DNA from: Clostridiales bacterium
Lineage (GTDB): Bacteria > Bacillota > Clostridia > Oscillospirales > Oscillospiraceae
Assembly (NCBI GenBank): GCA_004557075.1
Contig: SFEX01000045.1
Coordinates: 1 to 8,713, forward strand
DNA length: 8,713 nucleotides
Direction: 5' to 3'
The notes beneath the pieces were generated by a model that saw only the letters and a program-made list of their open reading frames with translations, did no database searches and was not told the origin of the DNA. The translations under genes and the position numbers were made by a program. Below are positions 6,336 through 8,713 of the stretch, in pieces. Positions within the stretch are counted from its first letter, which is position 1. Every line of letters starts with the position of its first letter.

Positions 6336-6392
6336 GGCGGAAGCGGTGGGATTCGAACCCACGAGCCCGTGAGGACTACCTGATTTCGAGTC
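6335..6392 (-). tRNA. 3' part of tRNA-Ser(CGA), 5' half displaced by an inserted element
   Basis: The minus strand reads from the last two bases of the 5' anticodon stem (GA), loop CTCGAAA with anticodon CGA (6388-6386), 3' stem TCAGG, a long variable arm AGTCC-TCAC-GGGCT typical of class II tRNAs, T-arm GTGGG-TTCGAAT-CCCAC, acceptor strand CGCTTCC, discriminator G and encoded CCA. Serine identity follows from the anticodon, variable arm and G discriminator. Upstream of GA the sequence no longer pairs as a tRNA: no CCT to finish the anticodon stem, and no GGAAGCG acceptor strand. The gene is cut at the anticodon stem and cannot give a working tRNA here. Confidence 0.9.
6335..6392. other. Attachment-site copy (attL) of a tRNA-targeting integrative element
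   Basis: The tRNA segment from the anticodon stem to CCA is the expected identity block left when a tyrosine-recombinase element inserts in a tRNA gene and rebuilds it at the other end. A short D-loop-like GGTTGAA on the minus strand (6401-6395) just past the core may be chance or slightly extended tRNA mimicry. The second copy, with the intact tRNA, should lie beyond the right edge of the window. Confidence 0.7.
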
Positions 6393-6488
6393 TTTTCAAC
6401 CATTATGACTTTTGTGGTTTTTTCGTATCGCTTTCAGGCTGTTTTGTCCGCCCAAAACCATAGCTGTATCAAGGTGTTTTGGCATTCA

Positions 6489-6517
6489 CCCTTGAAAAAA
6501 GCTTGATTTTTCAAGGG
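6489..6517. repeat. 11-bp inverted repeat in the element terminus
   Basis: CCCTTGAAAAA (6489-6499) and TTTTTCAAGGG (6507-6517) form a perfect stem with a 7-nt loop. Neither strand has a T run after it, so it is not a standard terminator. It may be a protein site or a hairpin in the transferred strand. Confidence 0.6.
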
Positions 6518-6558
6518 GTTCGAATGAAAGCCAAAAATGAGCCGATTTTGGCAGTTTT

Positions 6559-6597
6559 GTTAGAATTCGCGTTAGAAATGTTAGAACGATGTTAGAA
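6559..6597 (+). repeat. Four direct GTTAGAA repeats, possible recombinase arm sites
   Basis: GTTAGAA occurs at 6559-6565, 6571-6577, 6580-6586 and 6591-6597, with starts 12, 9 and 11 nt apart. They lie about 170-205 nt from the att core and just before the excisionase-like gene. Near-helical spacing and location fit arm-type sites for an integrase or binding sites for the adjacent HTH protein. Confidence 0.6.
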
Positions 6598-6650
6598 CAG
6601 CATAGCATACACAGGTGTCTTCCGCCGAACAAATGACAGAGGTGTATGTT

Positions 6651-7241
6651 ATGAAAATCAATGACATTGATTGGTCAAAAGTGCCGGATATTCTGGCTAA
6701 GGAACAGGTGCGCTTGCTTTGCCATTGCAGCAAACGAACAGCGCTCTATTATCTGAAAAGCGGAAAGCTGCCGTGCATTTATTCGGGGAAGAAAACCCGG
6801 TGCTACAAAATCAGGAAAGAAGATCTGATGGCTTTCATAGAAGATCGGGAGAACCATCCTGAGTTCTACGCTGTACCGGAGGGATGGTATAAAGAAAGCG
6901 GAAGAACGGTTCGGCAACATTATTCGTCGGAAATTAAAATCGACGGTGAAGATTTACATGAGTATTATCGGTTCCTTCTCAAAGAATACCCAGATGTTCT
7001 TGAAGTTAAAAAGGTCAGTGAGATCACGGGATATGCTATTCCGGTAATTAACCGCTGGTGCAACAAAGGCAAGGTGAAGTATTTTTCCATCAGGGCGATG
7101 AATATGATCCCCAAGATATACCTGATTGATTTTTTCTGTTCAAACGCATTCAGGACGATACCCCGAAAGAGCGAGTGGCACATCAGCAGTCTGCAAAACT
7201 ATCGACGCTGGAAGTACTTAGACAACCTACAATCAAAATGA
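6651..7241 (+). CDS. Double helix-turn-helix, excisionase-family DNA-binding protein
   Basis: A 196-residue soluble protein with two winged-HTH-like segments of the excisionase/MerR-like type. The first (about 14-65) reads ILAKEQVRLLCHCSKRTALY, then a wing-like KLPCIYSGKKTRCYKIRKEDL. The second (about 112-165) has VLEVKKVSEITGYAIPVINR, then KGKVKYFSIRAMNMIPKIYL. Between them is a charged linker. ATG 6651 is chosen over the in-frame GTG 6615 because AGAGGTG lies just ahead of the ATG and nothing suitable precedes the GTG. Small HTH proteins next to an att site can be recombination directionality factors; this one is larger than the usual 60-100 residues and could instead regulate the transfer genes. 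It has its own terminator and low GC compared with the chromosomal genes. The fold is fairly clear, the role is not. Confidence 0.75.
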   Translation: MKINDIDWSKVPDILAKEQVRLLCHCSKRTALYYLKSGKLPCIYSGKKTRCYKIRKEDLMAFIEDRENHPEFYAVPEGWYKESGRTVRQHYSSEIKIDGEDLHEYYRFLLKEYPDVLEVKKVSEITGYAIPVINRWCNKGKVKYFSIRAMNMIPKIYLIDFFCSNAFRTIPRKSEWHISSLQNYRRWKYLDNLQSK

Positions 7242-7244
7242 GGT

Positions 7245-7283
7245 AAGGACGAGCTATCCATATCGGGTGGCTCGTCCTTTTTT
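7245..7283 (+). terminator. Intrinsic terminator of the double-HTH gene
   Basis: AAGGACGAGC (7245-7254) pairs with GCTCGTCCTT (7270-7279) around a 15-nt loop and runs into six T (7278-7283). It begins 4 nt after the stop codon. Confidence 0.9.
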
Positions 7284-7326
7284 GTTTTAGCCATCAGCCC
7301 ATTGGCTACGAAGGCAAAATTGCGTC

Positions 7327-7351
7327 CCAAAGTATCAATTTGATACTTTGG
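7327..7351. repeat. Perfect 25-bp palindrome, operator or origin-of-transfer candidate
   Basis: Arm CCAAAGTATCAA (7327-7338), one central T (7339), arm TTGATACTTTGG (7340-7351). All 12 pairs match. The AT-rich centre and lack of a following T run argue against a terminator. Such exact dyads are usual for dimeric DNA-binding proteins or relaxase recognition sites. Confidence 0.75.
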
Positions 7352-7402
7352 AATTTGTTCCAGAGAGACAGACAACCTATCGACATTCTTTATAGGTATT
7401 CC

Positions 7403-7425
7403 GCACCCGTCAAGGGTGCTTTTTT
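7403..7425 (+). terminator. Intrinsic terminator or attenuator upstream of parA
   Basis: GCACCC (7403-7408) and GGGTGC (7414-7419) close a GTCAA loop and are followed by six T (7420-7425). A weaker hairpin, ACCTAT (7375-7380) and ATAGGT (7392-7397), comes first. No gene ends here, so it marks the end of a short transcript beginning near the palindrome, or attenuates reading into parA. Confidence 0.75.
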
Positions 7426-7489
7426 ATTATCTCAGAATCAAGTGCGGACTCGCAAATCTGCGTTTTTCAAAAAAAATCGAAAATTTTTT

Positions 7490-7845
7490 TGGAGGGGGGT
7501 TAATTTTTGCCCGTTTTCGTTGCCTACCAAGTGAGGGACAAAACAATCGCCCTCGTGAACCTTGAAAACCGAATACACATTCAACAGGTACATTCCTGAT
7601 CGGGGGCGAAGGCCCCAGCCGAATGAAGGTGCGCCACGAACTTCCTGCCCGAAAGGGTTATCACGGAAAGCAAGGTTGGTAGCGATTCCGAACCATTCTG
7701 AAATATCCGCTTGCTACGGATAAGGCGATGAAACGATTCAGGGACAATGATACTTCCCTATGGGGCTGGCGGAGTACCCGGCAGAGGTGAGATTCCTATG
7801 AGTTCGGTCAGCAGCGTGGATCAGAAATGATTCAAATTCAGAGAA
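7490..7845 (+). ncRNA. Candidate structured RNA leader of the parA operon
   Basis: The block is rich in short GC stems with tight loops: GAGGG/CCCTC (7533-7537, 7550-7554), GGGGC-GAAG-GCCCC (7603-7616), CCC-GAAA-GGG (7648-7657), GGTT/AACC (7674-7677, 7691-7694), TATCCG/CGGATA (7704-7709, 7717-7722) and GGGA/TCCC (7741-7744, 7755-7758). The density of hairpins with GAAA- and GAAG-type loops is unlike ordinary spacer DNA. GTGCG at 7629-7633 matches the usual 5' end of group II introns, but no domain V and no reverse transcriptase follow, so at most a fragment is present. Strand is taken from the direction of parA. The RNA reading is an inference. Confidence 0.45.
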
Positions 7846-7851
7846 AGGAGG
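7844..7851 (+). promoter_or_regulatory. Ribosome binding site that fixes the parA start
   Basis: AAAGGAGG is 8 nt before ATG 7860. The in-frame ATG at 7827 has no such site, so the shorter protein is preferred. Confidence 0.85.
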
Positions 7852-7859
7852 AAAACCCC

Positions 7860-8684
7860 ATGGAAAACTGTAAGGTGATCGCCATCACGAATCAGAAGGG
7901 CGGCGTCGGCAAAACAACGACCGCAGTCAATCTCGGCGTGGGACTTGCAAGCTCCGGGAAACGGGTCCTGCTGGTAGATGCTGATCCGCAGGGCAGCTTA
8001 ACGGTGAGCCTCGGCATAAAGAACCCAGACGAGCTGGATGTATCGCTGTCGTCCCTTATGCAGTCGGTCATTGATGATGAGCCGCTTGCAGAGGGTGCAA
8101 TTATCCGGCACCAGGAGAGTGTGGATTTGCTCCCCTCCAACATTGAGCTCTCCGGTATGGAAACGGGCCTGTTCAATGTCATGAGCCGCGAGTATGTTCT
8201 GAAGAACGCCATTGACGGCATGAGAAAGAGCTACGACTACATTCTGATTGACTGTATGCCCTCGCTGGGTATGATGACGGTCAATGCGCTGGTTGCGGCA
8301 GACAGTGTGATTATCCCGTCTCAGCCGAACTTCCTGTCAACCAAAGGTCTTAACCTGCTTCTGCGCTCCATTTCAAAGATCAAGCGGCAGATCAACCCGA
8401 GATTAAAGATTGACGGCATTTTGCTGACGATGGTGGATAACCGCACCAACAACGCCAAGGCGATTATTTCCTCGCTTCGTTCTACCGTGGGAGAGAACAT
8501 CCGCGTGTTTCGTTCCGAGATTCCCTTTTCGGTAAGAGCTGCGGAGTGCAGTCTTTCCGGAGAGAGCATCTTCTCTCACGACAGGAACGGCAAGGTCGCA
8601 GCAGCGTATGAGGATCTGACGAAGGAGGTGACAGAGATTGAAGAGCGTGCAAAAAATCGATCTGGGCCTGACCGGGTACGATGA
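7860..8684 (+). CDS. parA: ParA/Soj-family partition ATPase
   Basis: A 274-residue cytoplasmic P-loop ATPase of the MinD/ParA group, of Soj-like length. The deviant Walker A is KGGVGKTT (13-20) with the signature lysine K13. Walker A' is DADPQG (40-45). Walker B is YILIDCMPSLG (127-137) with D131. There is no N-terminal HTH, so it is the short (type Ib or Soj-like) form that does not repress its own promoter directly. ParA dimers bind DNA non-specifically and, with ParB bound to a centromere-like site, separate or stabilise replicons. In integrative elements they help keep the excised circle. A parB-like gene overlaps its 3' end by 47 nt, so translation is coupled. The long leader upstream may carry its regulation. 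Confidence 0.93.
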   Translation: MENCKVIAITNQKGGVGKTTTAVNLGVGLASSGKRVLLVDADPQGSLTVSLGIKNPDELDVSLSSLMQSVIDDEPLAEGAIIRHQESVDLLPSNIELSGMETGLFNVMSREYVLKNAIDGMRKSYDYILIDCMPSLGMMTVNALVAADSVIIPSQPNFLSTKGLNLLLRSISKIKRQINPRLKIDGILLTMVDNRTNNAKAIISSLRSTVGENIRVFRSEIPFSVRAAECSLSGESIFSHDRNGKVAAAYEDLTKEVTEIEERAKNRSGPDRVR

Positions 8685-8713
8685 GCTTTTCATGAATGAC
8701 GCGGAGCGAAAGG
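8638..8713 (+). CDS. parB: ParB-like protein, N-terminal part (runs off the window)
   Basis: From TTG 8638 an open frame in another register than parA reads MKSVQKIDLGLTGYDELFMN and continues to the window edge, 25 codons in all. AAGGAGGTGA (8622-8631) lies 6 nt before the TTG, a near-perfect site. The first 47 nt overlap the end of parA, typical of coupled parAB pairs. The opening phrase with a basic start, LGLTGYDELF and acidic follow-up resembles the extreme N terminus of ParB/Spo0J-like proteins of Clostridia mobile elements; the nuclease-like ParB domain and HTH would lie beyond the window. The call rests on the context plus this short match. Confidence 0.7.
   Translation, partial: MKSVQKIDLGLTGYDELFMNDAERK

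Larger units (their letters stand above)
6393..6650. other. Non-coding left terminus of the element
   Basis: About 260 nt without a credible gene. It holds the hairpin at 6489-6517 and the GTTAGAA repeats at 6559-6597, listed separately. The start (6398-6425) is T-rich with a weak AACCA/TGGTT inverted repeat. Its position beside the att core suits binding sites for recombination proteins. Confidence 0.5.
7284..7859 (+). other. Long non-coding stretch before parA
   Basis: About 575 nt between the double-HTH terminator and parA with no convincing gene. A 64-codon frame at 7340-7534 crosses the palindrome and a terminator and has no ribosome binding site. It holds, in order, a 25-bp palindrome, a small hairpin, a terminator, an A/T/G-run segment (7465-7507) and a hairpin-rich block. 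An oriT or a regulated leader would fit; I cannot name a known RNA family. Confidence 0.6.
6393..8713 (+). mobile_element. Left end of an integrative conjugative (or related) element
   Basis: The boundary is set by the split tRNA-Ser gene. Inside it the genes change character: an AT-richer excisionase-type HTH protein, long non-coding stretches, and a ParA-ParB pair, a usual opening for conjugative elements of Clostridia. No integrase, relaxase or coupling protein is visible, so a mobilisable island or integrated plasmid is also possible. The integrase is expected at the opposite end. Confidence 0.7.

Noticed and set aside
6559..6597. CRISPR array from the GTTAGAA repeats
   Set aside because: Repeat units of 7 nt with 2-5 nt gaps are far too short for CRISPR repeats and spacers, and no cas gene is nearby.
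6615..6650. GTG 6615 as the start of the double-HTH gene
   Set aside because: No Shine-Dalgarno sequence lies ahead of it, whereas AGAGGTG precedes ATG 6651.
7220..7379. 10-nt direct repeat AGACAACCTA at 7220-7229 and 7370-7379
   Set aside because: Only two copies, one of them inside coding sequence; chance is sufficient.
7340..7534. 64-codon frame in the element leader
   Set aside because: It begins inside the 25-bp palindrome, crosses an intrinsic terminator and a homopolymer-rich stretch, and lacks a ribosome binding site.
7629..7859. A complete group II intron
   Set aside because: Only the GTGCG start and domain-I-like hairpins are seen. No domain V hairpin and no reverse transcriptase fit before parA, so an intact intron is excluded within the window.

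Overview
The window looks like chromosome from an anaerobic gut-type Bacillota (class Clostridia, probably near Oscillospiraceae) that runs into the left end of an integrated conjugative element. The basis is the strong AGGAGG-type ribosome binding sites, clostridial-style ferredoxin and AraM-like proteins, a class II tRNA-Ser with an encoded CCA, and a parA/parB start typical of Clostridia ICEs. No species name can be justified from the sequence alone.

Layout. Positions 1-155 hold the C-terminal end of an unidentified protein, possibly a TIM barrel. Positions 160-4605 hold a catabolic cassette on the + strand: an ethanolamine-type APC permease (233-1552), an FGGY carbohydrate kinase (1647-3140) and an AraM/EgsA-like sn-glycerol-1-phosphate dehydrogenase homologue (3160-4605). 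It starts from a promoter (TTGTGC, 17 nt, TACAAT) whose -10 box lies inside an inverted repeat that looks like a repressor operator. A plausible reading is uptake of a small polyol or amino-polyol, phosphorylation, then oxidation of the phosphorylated polyol. The substrate is not readable from the sequence. After it come a small protein resembling a degenerate Hpt domain (4717-5070), an orphan Cro/CI-type regulator (5182-5424), and, convergent with that, a 4Fe-4S ferredoxin-like protein (5480-6157, minus strand). The last two share a bidirectional terminator. The ferredoxin promoter has an extended -10 and a CRP-format inverted repeat centred at -41.5.

From 6335 the window crosses an integration junction. 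Only the anticodon-loop-to-CCA part of a minus-strand tRNA-Ser(CGA) gene is left (6335-6392), and foreign DNA begins in the anticodon stem. The intact tRNA is expected at the far, unseen end of the element. The element's left end holds four GTTAGAA repeats, a hairpin, a protein with two excisionase-like HTH domains (6651-7241) with its own terminator, a 25-bp palindrome (7327-7351), another terminator (7403-7425), a long hairpin-rich non-coding stretch (about 7490-7845), then parA (7860-8684) and an overlapping parB-like gene (from TTG 8638) that leaves the window. No integrase, relaxase or type IV secretion gene is visible, so 'ICE' rests on the att structure and the parAB-type opening.

The most interesting items are the structured leader before parA, the palindrome next to it, the tRNA-splitting junction with its repeats, the promoter/operator pairs at 170-198 and 6196-6238, and the unusual kinase/dehydrogenase/APC-permease cassette.
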